Shown one piece after another: positions 7,351-14,157 of a DNA stretch of 16,335 nt. The first letter of the stretch is position 1. Every line of letters begins with the position of its first letter. Origin of the DNA: an uncultured Collinsella sp. (GTDB taxonomy: Bacteria; Actinomycetota; Coriobacteriia; Coriobacteriales; Coriobacteriaceae); contig USCJ01000008.1 in NCBI GenBank assembly GCA_900553215.1, positions 1 to 16,335 on the forward strand. Direction: 5' to 3'. Below the pieces are notes generated by a model, which was not told where the DNA came from, made no database searches, and worked only from the letters and a program-made list of their open reading frames with translations. Made by a program: the position numbers and the translations under genes.

Positions 7351-9420
7351 CTATCGAACCGAAGAATCGCCCGAGGCCGAAGAGGTATCGGGCTCGTCAT
7401 AAATCACGCCGAGCACGTCGCGCACGACATGCATCGCGGTATCTGAGCCACCGCCGCCCTGCTCCAGGACAGTAGCGATGACATACTTGGGATCATCGGC
7501 CGGTGCATAGGCGCAGAACCACGCGTATTCGTCCTCGCCGCTTTTCTCGCCCGTGCCCGACTTGCCGTATACCTGCGGCGTCAGGGTGCCAAAGTGAGCC
7601 GCCAGGGACGTCGATGCCGTGTAAATCACGTCGTGCATGCCGTTGCGAACAAGAGTCAAATCCGAATCGCTGTTGATCTTGGCCTCCAGGCGCTTCTTCT
7701 TGCCCTTGCCGTTGTACTTATAGGCATCGCCGTCGCCATCGCGCGACACGGCAGACAAAAACACGTGAGGCACGTACTGTTTGCCGCCGTTGGCAAGGCC
7801 CATGTAGGCGCACGCCATCTGCAGGGGCGTCACCAGGATGTCGCCCTGGCCGATGGCAATGTTGGTCATATCGCCGGCATTCCACTTGCGGTCCTCGGCA
7901 GAGGCGTCGGTGAAGTACGACTCCTTCCACTCGGCATCGGGAATACGGCCCGCGCCCTCACTCGGCAGATCGATACCGCAGGTCTTGCCTAGGCCCCAGC
8001 GACGAAAGACCTCCTGCAGGCCCTCGGAATGTTGCTCGTCATAAAAGAACGCCTTGCCCATGTCGTAGAAGACGGGGTCGCACGAGTTGGCGATACCCGA
8101 CTGCAGCGTCATGGTGCCGTGGCCAGACGTCAGCCAGCAGCGCTTGCCCCAAGCCTTGCCCAAGCCCGTCCAATAGCCCGTGCAGTTGGTTGTCTGCGTT
8201 GAAGTGTAGGTTCCAAACTCAAGACCAGCCAGTGCCGAGAGCGGCTTGATGGTCGAGGCCGACATGTACTGTCCGCTAATGGCGCGGTTGAGCAGCGGGT
8301 GCGAACCCTTGTCGTCATTGAGCTCGGTCCACACGTCATTTGAGACGCCGCCGATAAAGACGGACGGATCGAACTTGGGCTCGCTCGCCATACCCAGGAT
8401 CTCGCCATTGTTGGGATCGAGACACACCACAGCGCCGTTGCCGGCATTGCTGTAGCCAGTGGTCTTGGCAAGCTCGATGGCGCTCGCCAGCGCCGTCTCA
8501 CAGGCCTGTTGGATCTTAAGGTCGAGCGTGAGCTTAATGTCGGAGCCGGCCTTGGCGGGCACGGCGCCGGCCTGACCGGTCACATTGCCCGAGGCATCGA
8601 CCTTGACGGTCTGCTCGCCACGAATACCCTGCAGCAGGTTTTCGTAGTAGCTCTCAACACCCGCCTGGCCCACGATATCGCCCGACTGGTACGTAATCCG
8701 GCCAGCAGAAGCATCATCATCGCCAGAGGTTTTCTTATTCTGGGCCTCGAGCTGCTCGGAGGTAATGGTGCCGGTATAGCCCAAAATGTGACAGGCCGTC
8801 TCGCCGTACGGGTACTGACGCTCGGTACGCTCGGCAATCTTGACGCCCGGAAACTCGCCGGCGTGCTCCTGAATATAGGCAACCGTAGAGCGACGAACGT
8901 CCGTCGCGATGGTATGCAGGCTCTGGGCGCCCTCGGAATTGTCCTGAATATTGCGCAGAACCGCCACGTAGGGCATACCGAGCACGTTGGCAAGATGGCG
9001 AACCAGAACCTCATCCTCGGCAAGGTCGCGGTAGGCCACGACAGCAAGTGAGGGACGGTTCTGGACAAGCGCCACGCCATTGCGGTCGAGGATGCGGCCG
9101 CGCACAGCGGGTGTGGTAACGGTGCGCGTCTGATTGCTATTAGCCTGCTTTTCGTAATAGTCCGACGAGACCATCTGCATACCCCACAGCTTGACGGCAA
9201 GCGCCGCGAACATCGCGCCCACACCCGTGGTGAGGATGGAGAAGCGGCCCTTAAAGGCGGTCGCCGCGGTATTGCCCTCGCCCTCGGTGGCGCGCGGGGC
9301 CGTTCCATGCTGCGTATCGTAGGTAAAACGGGAATCGCCGCGACGCATGATGACCAGCGCGACCACGATGGCCACAACCAGCACGATACCGGCGATAATA
9401 ACCGTCATCTGGGAAGACAT
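7351..9420 (-). CDS. mrdA: Penicillin-binding protein 2, class B transpeptidase of the elongasome
   Basis: PBP2 cross-links the peptidoglycan strands made by RodA. In 689 residues the order is: an extra hydrophobic helix at 6-25 ending in RR, a polar linker, the usual membrane anchor at about 60-80 (ILTTGVGAMFAALAVKLWG), the pedestal/dimerisation domain (RGRILDRNGVAL at 107-118), and the transpeptidase domain. Catalytic motifs are S389-TI-K392, S446-C-D448 (SxD in place of SxN, as in E. coli PBP2) and K620-SGT. The family Cys pair around CTGYW (C413) and RCW (C428) is present. The ATG is chosen because GGGGAGG lies seven bases upstream, directly after the mreD stop. A start at Met25 would remove the first helix but has no comparable binding site. 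The gene sits nine bases before rodA, its functional partner. Confidence 0.95.
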   Translation of the reverse strand: MSSQMTVIIAGIVLVVAIVVALVIMRRGDSRFTYDTQHGTAPRATEGEGNTAATAFKGRFSILTTGVGAMFAALAVKLWGMQMVSSDYYEKQANSNQTRTVTTPAVRGRILDRNGVALVQNRPSLAVVAYRDLAEDEVLVRHLANVLGMPYVAVLRNIQDNSEGAQSLHTIATDVRRSTVAYIQEHAGEFPGVKIAERTERQYPYGETACHILGYTGTITSEQLEAQNKKTSGDDDASAGRITYQSGDIVGQAGVESYYENLLQGIRGEQTVKVDASGNVTGQAGAVPAKAGSDIKLTLDLKIQQACETALASAIELAKTTGYSNAGNGAVVCLDPNNGEILGMASEPKFDPSVFIGGVSNDVWTELNDDKGSHPLLNRAISGQYMSASTIKPLSALAGLEFGTYTSTQTTNCTGYWTGLGKAWGKRCWLTSGHGTMTLQSGIANSCDPVFYDMGKAFFYDEQHSEGLQEVFRRWGLGKTCGIDLPSEGAGRIPDAEWKESYFTDASAEDRKWNAGDMTNIAIGQGDILVTPLQMACAYMGLANGGKQYVPHVFLSAVSRDGDGDAYKYNGKGKKKRLEAKINSDSDLTLVRNGMHDVIYTASTSLAAHFGTLTPQVYGKSGTGEKSGEDEYAWFCAYAPADDPKYVIATVLEQGGGGSDTAMHVVRDVLGVIYDEPDTSSASGDSSVR

Positions 9421-9433
9421 CTACAGGCCTCCC

Positions 9434-10006
9434 CTATTTGAGCTTACGGGTCTTGGGCTTAAAGCGCATGCCCGTCTGGCGTCCGCCACGTGCCGAGAAT
9501 CCATAACCGGACTGCGGCACGACGCCGGACATCAAAAACGGAATGGCAACCAGACCCGTCAGGATCGAAGACGGCAGCGCATGGCCGAAGATCGCCACGA
9601 CAAAGCTCGTCTCCAAACCCATAAACAGCAAGATGATGCTGTAGATCACATTAATAACGAGCGCGAAGGCACCCACAGTGATGCCGCGCGCACTCGGGGT
9701 ACCGCCCGTCTGACCGGCGGCGCTATGCACCAGGGCAAAAGAACCCACGGTCAGCAGGAGCGACATAACGCCCACCGGCACGGCAGCGGAAAGGTCATAG
9801 AACAAGCCGCTGCAAAAACCGCATACGACGGCACGGGTCGGGTCGCCCGAGAACACGCTTAGGCACACCAGGATAATCATAAAGTTGACGCGACCGCCCG
9901 CAATGGAGATCTGCGGTGCCAGGCCTGCCTGCAGCAGCACGCACACGATGGCGGCGATTACAAACGTGCGGGAGCTCATCCCCTGCTCGTGTAGATCCAT
10001 GGACAT
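9434..10006 (-). CDS. mreD: Rod shape-determining protein MreD
   Basis: MreD is the small integral membrane component of the elongasome and bridges MreC to the rest of the complex. The 190 residues have about five to six hydrophobic helices, the family motif GLFYDLSAAVPVGV (67-80), and a basic C-terminal tail (residues 173-190, rich in Arg and Lys) expected to be cytoplasmic. It lies six bases after mreC and 13 before the PBP2 gene. The first ATG is only one base from the GGGGG of TAGGGGG; the ATG at codon 3 (10000) has better spacing of about seven bases and may be the true start. Identification relies on position as much as sequence, because MreD is poorly conserved, but both agree. Confidence 0.93.
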   Translation of the reverse strand: MSMDLHEQGMSSRTFVIAAIVCVLLQAGLAPQISIAGGRVNFMIILVCLSVFSGDPTRAVVCGFCSGLFYDLSAAVPVGVMSLLLTVGSFALVHSAAGQTGGTPSARGITVGAFALVINVIYSIILLFMGLETSFVVAIFGHALPSSILTGLVAIPFLMSGVVPQSGYGFSARGGRQTGMRFKPKTRKLK

Positions 10007-10012
10007 GCCCCC

Positions 10013-11011
10013 CTATTCGCTCGAGCCGGAATCGGTCGTCTCGGACGTGTCGGAACCGTCATCCGAGCTCTCGTCCTTCGTCTTGGTCGCAGCATCGCGC
10101 GACGTTCCCTGCGGCGTGCTATTAGCGGTGCTCACGTCCTCATCCGAGGCCGACTGTTCGTCGGTCAGCGAGGTGATGACCAGCACTTCCTCGTTGTTCT
10201 CGGCCGTCGTCTGGGCGCGCACCACAATGGTGTAGTACACGTCGTTTGCGGATTTTTCAACCGACGAGACGGTGCCGAGCGGAAGACCCTTGGGGAACAC
10301 ACCGCCAATGCCCGAGGTCACGATGATGTCGCCAACCTTAACATCGGAGTCGACGCTCACGTACTCAAGACGCAGCGTGCCGTCAGCCTGACCCTGCAGC
10401 ATACCCTGGGCGCGCGTGTCCTGCACCATGGCGGATACGCCGGAGTTCTCGTCGCCAATCAGGCGCACGGTAGAGGTCTTGGCCGATACCTCGATAATCT
10501 GGCCGATAACACCGGCAGAACTCGTCACGGGCATGTTGATGGTAAGGCCGTCGGCAGAGCCCTTGTCGATGGTAACGGTCGAGGTCCAGGCATCGCCGGA
10601 GGCACCAACGATACGAGCAGCGGTCGATTTGAGGTTATAGGTCGACTGCAGGCCGACCAGCCCCTCCAGACGCTCGGCGGTCTTTTGAGCCTCGGAGAGC
10701 TCAGCAACCTTAGAGGTCAGTTCCTCGTTTTGCTTCTTAAGCTCGTCAAGCGTGTCCTGCGACGCCGTAAGATTAGAGAACACGTTACCGATCGCATTGA
10801 AGGGAGCCGCCACAGCCGAGCCCACAAAGCGCACCGGCGAGGTAATCGTCGTCACGCCCGAGCGCACGGCATGAATCGGTCCTGCCTCGCCCTCGCGGAT
10901 GTAAAACGTGAGCAGCAACACCGAAATCAGGCTGAAAACAATCAACGGGCGCATACCCGTTGATTGTCGCTTGGTATTCAGATTTGTGGAGAAACCCGAA
11001 GATCGTGCCAA
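10013..11011 (-). CDS. mreC: Rod shape-determining protein MreC
   Basis: MreC is a bitopic membrane protein whose external part activates PBP2/RodA. Of 332 residues, 1-20 are cytoplasmic and basic, 22-37 form the membrane helix (PLIVFSLISVLLLTFYI), about 80-118 is a heptad-like helix for dimerisation (LDELKKQNEELTSKVAELSEAQK), and 120-282 is the two-barrel MreC domain (NMPVTSSAGVIGQI, VGDIIVTSGIGGVFPKGLPLG). The last 50 residues form a Ser/Thr/Asp-rich tail of low complexity with no predicted fold. The start is TTG, with GGTGG about seven bases upstream. Met20 is a less likely alternative because no binding site precedes it and it lies in the loop of a perfect 12-bp hairpin. The gene follows mreB by 21 bases. 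Confidence 0.96.
   Translation of the reverse strand: MARSSGFSTNLNTKRQSTGMRPLIVFSLISVLLLTFYIREGEAGPIHAVRSGVTTITSPVRFVGSAVAAPFNAIGNVFSNLTASQDTLDELKKQNEELTSKVAELSEAQKTAERLEGLVGLQSTYNLKSTAARIVGASGDAWTSTVTIDKGSADGLTINMPVTSSAGVIGQIIEVSAKTSTVRLIGDENSGVSAMVQDTRAQGMLQGQADGTLRLEYVSVDSDVKVGDIIVTSGIGGVFPKGLPLGTVSSVEKSANDVYYTIVVRAQTTAENNEEVLVITSLTDEQSASDEDVSTANSTPQGTSRDAATKTKDESSDDGSDTSETTDSGSSE
10938..10967 (-). repeat. Perfect 12-bp inverted repeat early in mreC
   Basis: ACAATCAACGGG (10938-10949) and CCCGTTGATTGT (10956-10967) are exact reverse complements separated by six bases. The hairpin spans mreC codons 15 to 25, and the ATG of Met20 is in the loop. It lies 44 to 73 bases downstream of the TTG start. 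Confidence 0.85.
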
Positions 11012-11032
11012 ATGGAATCCACCTTTTGGAAA

Positions 11033-12076
11033 TTAAGCATTGGTCTGGACAAAGCCGCCATCAAACGCATTGGCCTCGAGCACGCGGGCACAGCCGTTAA
11101 CGACGTTATCGAGCGCCGTGGGGCTGACGTTGACCGAAACACCGGTCTCATCGCGCAGGCGCACGTCGAGACCGCGCAGCAGCGCGCCGCCACCGGTCAG
11201 CAAAATGCCGTAGTACATAAGGTCCGAGGCAAGATCGGGAGGCGTAGCGTCGAGTGCGTCCTTGACGGCCTTGGCCATCTCGTCGAGCGGCTTGTTGAGC
11301 GCGCGACGAATCTCCTCGCTCTCGATGCGCACGGTCTTGGGCAGACCGGTGATCACGTCGCGGCCGTTGACCTCAACGTCGAGCTCGTCCTTGAGCGGCA
11401 CGGCGGAACCGACCTTAATCTTGATGTCCTCTGCCGTACGCTCGCCGATGGCCAGGTTGTAGGCATCACGAACGTGCGTGAGGATGGCCTGATCGAACTC
11501 GTCGCCGGCAATACGAATGGACTGCGAGACGACGATGCCGCCCATAGCGATAACGGCGACCTCGGTGGTACCGCCGCCGATGTCGATGACCATGGAGCCG
11601 GTGGGTTCCTCGACGGGCAGGTCGGCGCCGATAGCGGCTGCCATAGGCTCTTCGATCAGATAGGCCTGGCGGGCACCGGCCTGGATCGTGGCCTCAAAGA
11701 CAGCGCGCTTCTCAACCGACGTGACACCGGAGGGAACGCAGACGACAACACGCGGACGCGGAGTCCACGGATAGCGCTTCTCGGACGCCTTATCGATAAA
11801 GTAGCGAAGCATGGCCTCGGTAACATCGAAGTCGGCGATGACGCCGTCCTTCAGGGGACGAACGGCCACGATGTTGCCGGGCGTACGGCCGAGCATGCGC
11901 TTTGCCTCGATACCGACCGCCAAGATGCGCTCGTCGTTCTTGTCGATGGCGACAACAGAGGGCTCGCGAATGACGATGCCCTTGCCGCGCACGGAGACAA
12001 GCGTATTTGCGGTACCGAGGTCGATGGCAAGATCGCCCGCATAGCTACCGAAGAACATATCCATCAAAGAAAACAA
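11033..12076 (-). CDS. mreB: Rod shape-determining protein MreB (actin homologue)
   Basis: MreB forms membrane-bound filaments that orient side-wall synthesis. The 347 residues carry the actin-fold nucleotide motifs: phosphate-1 DLGTANT (19-25), phosphate-2 DIGGGT (165-170) and adenosine-binding LTGGGALLRG (293-302). Glu142/Glu143 in IEEP provide the ATPase-site acidic residue. The short N-terminus MFSLMDMFFG is hydrophobic enough to act as a membrane-binding segment. The TTG start is preferred because AGGAG lies five bases upstream; the ATG codons at positions 5 and 7 would be too far from it. MreB is the first gene of the eight-gene run and is preceded by a 115-base gap with a strong hairpin, so its promoter should lie there. 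No second mreB copy is seen in the window. Confidence 0.97.
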   Translation of the reverse strand: MFSLMDMFFGSYAGDLAIDLGTANTLVSVRGKGIVIREPSVVAIDKNDERILAVGIEAKRMLGRTPGNIVAVRPLKDGVIADFDVTEAMLRYFIDKASEKRYPWTPRPRVVVCVPSGVTSVEKRAVFEATIQAGARQAYLIEEPMAAAIGADLPVEEPTGSMVIDIGGGTTEVAVIAMGGIVVSQSIRIAGDEFDQAILTHVRDAYNLAIGERTAEDIKIKVGSAVPLKDELDVEVNGRDVITGLPKTVRIESEEIRRALNKPLDEMAKAVKDALDATPPDLASDLMYYGILLTGGGALLRGLDVRLRDETGVSVNVSPTALDNVVNGCARVLEANAFDGGFVQTNA

Positions 12077-12121
12077 CGCAACTCCTGATGTGTTGGATGA
12101 TTGCTGGAAAACTACTAGCTC

Positions 12122-12127
12122 ATCATA
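12122..12127 (-). promoter_or_regulatory. Candidate -10 element for the mreB operon
   Basis: On the minus strand TATGAT matches the -10 consensus at five of six positions and lies 46 bases before the mreB start, just after the hairpin. No convincing -35 box is seen at 16-18 bases upstream (GTGAGG at 17 is weak and falls inside the hairpin). It is reported mainly because the operon needs a promoter in this gap. Confidence 0.3.
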
Positions 12128-12136
12128 CTAGCGCAA

Positions 12137-12169
12137 GCCCGACACCTCACTTGCGGTGAAGCGCCGGGC
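12137..12169 (-). terminator. 14-bp RNA hairpin, likely terminator of the cyclophilin-TPR unit
   Basis: The minus-strand RNA pairs 12156-12169 with 12137-12150 over all 14 positions (11 Watson-Crick, three G-U) around a five-base loop. It starts 22 bases after the TPR gene stop. The plus-strand RNA would have three A-C mismatches, so the structure fits minus-strand transcription. No T-tract follows, so it could be a U-less terminator, a 3'-end stabiliser or part of mreB control. Confidence 0.55.
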
Positions 12170-12191
12170 AAAGCTAAATCCCATAAGGTCA

Positions 12192-13496
12192 CTACTGGTT
12201 GTCAGCAGCCGAAAAATCCATATCGAGCGAAGAAACGGCCCAGCCGATATGGTTATCGGAGCGCACGAATTTGACGGTGTACTCCTGCTCGCCGCCCTTG
12301 GACAGCGATGCCTTCACCTTGGCGGTCGTCTCGGTCATGGACTGATCCATGCCCTCGACGGACACGGTGGCACCCTGCGAAATCGAGGAGATGATCATCG
12401 ACTTAGCGTCCTCGGACAGGCTCGAGGCCAGGCAAGACTCGGCCTTTGCGGTGTCACCGTCGCCGGCAGCCTGGAACAGATCGGTAACGACAGACTCCTG
12501 AGACGGGAAGCCAAAGCCGCGCGTGTAGGCAAAGCCCAGACCGCCCGCGGCGATCAAAATGAGCAGAAGCAGCACGATGAAGACTTTGAGGCCCGTGTGG
12601 CGATGGCGACGACGGACCTTGGCCTGCTTACGATCCTGACGGTCCTGCTGGACCATCTCGGACTCAGACAGCGTAAAGAAGCCGGTGTCCGAGGGATCGG
12701 GCATAAACTGACCGGTCGCACCCGTAGGATCGAGCGGATCGACGGCAGGAGCGTCCATCGCGGGCGCCGGAGCCGTGGCCATAGCCGTCTGGGCAGACAG
12801 CGCAGCAAGCGAATCCTGCACGCGGGCAAGCTCATCGGCCTGCTCGGAGGTGAGCTGGTAGATGCCATCGGCAGTAGCGGCGTTAAAGGCGTCGAGTGCG
12901 TCGGAGGGACGGCCGGCGGCAGAAAGCGCCTGACCCATGCCGGCGTTGAGCGCACGCGTGTCGTCGCGGGGGCCGGCAAAGTCGATAGCCGTGCGGTAGG
13001 TCTCCACGGCATCCGCCGGACGGCCGAGCTTAATGAAGCAACGACCGAGCTCGCCGAGTGCGGCGGCAGGAGCCGGATTGGCGCCATCGATGGCAGCCTG
13101 ACGGAAGGCGGTTCCCGCGTTGGCATAGTCGCCCGATTGGAACAGCGCATTGCCCAGGCCCAGATAGGCCTTGAACGGCGTGGCATAGGAAGCATCCTGT
13201 GTAGCAGCAGAGAACGCCTGGGCGGCCGTCGTGTAGTCGCCCACGGCGGCGAGCGCCTTGCCGCGGTTGGTGAGCAGCGCGCCGCGCTTGCCGTAGGTGC
13301 CGTCGTTGAGGGCGGCGGCATAGGCCTCGGCGGCCTCGGCATACATGCCCAGGTGCATCAAGGCGTTACCACGAAGGTGATCGGCCTCGCCCATAATCTC
13401 ATCGGGAGTCTTTGCCGCCCCAAGCATCTGGGCTGCAGCAGAAAAATCACCCGCGCGGTAAGCGGCGCGGCCCTGTTGGATCAGCTGGCTATTCAA
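12192..13496 (-). CDS. TPR-repeat protein with one membrane helix and external C-terminal domain
   Basis: I do not recognise a named gene. The 434 residues begin with about six TPR-like helix pairs (1-230; repeated patterns such as GNALMHLGMYAEAAEAYAAAL and GNALFQSGDYANAGTAFRQA, with G and A at the usual places). A Pro/Ala-rich linker (236-275), a basic stretch (286-300, RRRHRH) and one membrane helix (303-323, VFIVLLLLILIAAGG) follow. The positive-inside rule puts the TPR part in the cytoplasm. Residues 330-434 would be external and resemble small DUF4878/lumazine-binding-like domains, with a helix then strands (TVSVEGMDQSMTETTAKVKASLSKGGEQEYTVKF). The start is TTG, with AGGGGA about six bases upstream. 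The gene follows the cyclophilin gene by 11 bases. TPR domains bind partner proteins; the partner is unknown. Confidence 0.85.
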   Translation of the reverse strand: MNSQLIQQGRAAYRAGDFSAAAQMLGAAKTPDEIMGEADHLRGNALMHLGMYAEAAEAYAAALNDGTYGKRGALLTNRGKALAAVGDYTTAAQAFSAATQDASYATPFKAYLGLGNALFQSGDYANAGTAFRQAAIDGANPAPAAALGELGRCFIKLGRPADAVETYRTAIDFAGPRDDTRALNAGMGQALSAAGRPSDALDAFNAATADGIYQLTSEQADELARVQDSLAALSAQTAMATAPAPAMDAPAVDPLDPTGATGQFMPDPSDTGFFTLSESEMVQQDRQDRKQAKVRRRHRHTGLKVFIVLLLLILIAAGGLGFAYTRGFGFPSQESVVTDLFQAAGDGDTAKAESCLASSLSEDAKSMIISSISQGATVSVEGMDQSMTETTAKVKASLSKGGEQEYTVKFVRSDNHIGWAVSSLDMDFSAADNQ

Positions 13497-13507
13497 GGAA
13501 GTCCCCT

Positions 13508-14050
13508 TTACTCGTGAACGATCTCGACATGGACGATCTCGTCGCCGGCACGCAGTTGCGAAATCACATCGAGACCCTCGACCGTGGTACCAAAGACGGT
13601 GTAACCGGAATCGAGGTTATGCTGGGCACCCAGGCAGAAGTAGAACTGCGAACCCGCGGAATCGGGGTCCATGGAGCGTGCCATGGCAAGGGCGCCATCG
13701 ACATGGCTGTTGCGCGGATTGGTGGCGAACTCGCCCTTGATGCAGTAGCCGGGGCCACCGGTACCGGGCATGCCGTCGGGGCCCTCAAGACCGGCGGCGA
13801 CGTCGGCGCCGGACATGTCGCGGGTATTGGGGTCGCCGCCCTGGATAACAAAGCCGGGCACATAGCGATGGAACTTAAGGCCATCATAGAAACCCATCGT
13901 GGAAAGCTCGCAGAAGTTCGCGACATGAATGGGAGCGCCCTCGCCGTCAAACTTGACCTTGATGGTACCCTTCGACGTCTCGATTACGGCGCACTCGTCG
14001 CCGACAAGCTGATACTCGGGCGTGTAGAGCTCTTTCTTAAAACCAAACAT
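13508..14050 (-). CDS. Cyclophilin-type peptidyl-prolyl cis-trans isomerase
   Basis: This enzyme catalyses cis-trans isomerisation of peptide bonds before proline, aiding protein folding. The 180 residues contain the cyclophilin signature FHRYVPGFVIQGGDP (60-74) with catalytic Arg62, then GEFATNPRNSHVDGALAMAR (107-126) and SAGSQFYFCLG (131-141), and LDSGYTVFG (146-154). Tryptophan at the cyclosporin site is absent, as in most bacterial members. There is no signal peptide or membrane helix, so it is cytoplasmic, with a short N-terminal extension (MFGFKKELYTPEYQLVGD). The ATG has AGGAAGGA upstream and a promoter lies about 40 bases before it. It is the first gene of a two-gene unit with the TPR protein, which may be a partner; that is inference. 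Confidence 0.95.
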   Translation of the reverse strand: MFGFKKELYTPEYQLVGDECAVIETSKGTIKVKFDGEGAPIHVANFCELSTMGFYDGLKFHRYVPGFVIQGGDPNTRDMSGADVAAGLEGPDGMPGTGGPGYCIKGEFATNPRNSHVDGALAMARSMDPDSAGSQFYFCLGAQHNLDSGYTVFGTTVEGLDVISQLRAGDEIVHVEIVHE

Positions 14051-14089
14051 GTGGTTCCTTCCTCGTGCGTTTAAAGCATATTTGTACGA

Positions 14090-14119
14090 ATTGTAGCAAT
14101 AAGCACGGGCTTACATCAA
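14090..14119 (-). promoter_or_regulatory. Sigma-70-type promoter for the cyclophilin-TPR unit
   Basis: On the minus strand TTGATG (14114-14119), an 18-base spacer and TACAAT (14090-14095) form a good promoter, strengthened by TGC just before the -10 box (extended -10). Transcription would start near 14083, giving a leader of about 33 bases. Confidence 0.7.
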
Positions 14120-14157
14120 TTGCGCACGTAGGTTATGCCGACTATGGCGAACTAATT

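Noticed and set aside
10952..10954. ATG (Met20) as alternative mreC start
   Set aside because: No binding site upstream, and the codon lies in the loop of a 12-bp hairpin. The TTG at 11011 has GGTGG and the expected spacing after mreB.
10964..12088. Plus-strand open frame of 374 codons opposite mreB
   Set aside because: Antisense to mreB, whose actin motifs are unambiguous. No supporting motif on the plus strand.
12554..13342. Minus-strand open frame of 262 codons in another frame of the TPR gene
   Set aside because: The translation is Arg/Pro/Ser-rich low complexity, typical of an out-of-frame reading of GC-rich DNA.
12156..13517. Plus-strand open frame of 453 codons opposite the TPR gene
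   Set aside because: It starts inside the hairpin region and runs antisense to the TPR gene. Composition is biased (Arg, Gly, His) and there is no domain; the minus strand has TPR repeats, SD and operon context.
14096..14113. Short inverted repeat TAAGC/GCTTA in the spacer of the cyclophilin promoter
   Set aside because: Only five perfect base pairs with a four-base loop; too short to distinguish from chance as an operator or terminator.
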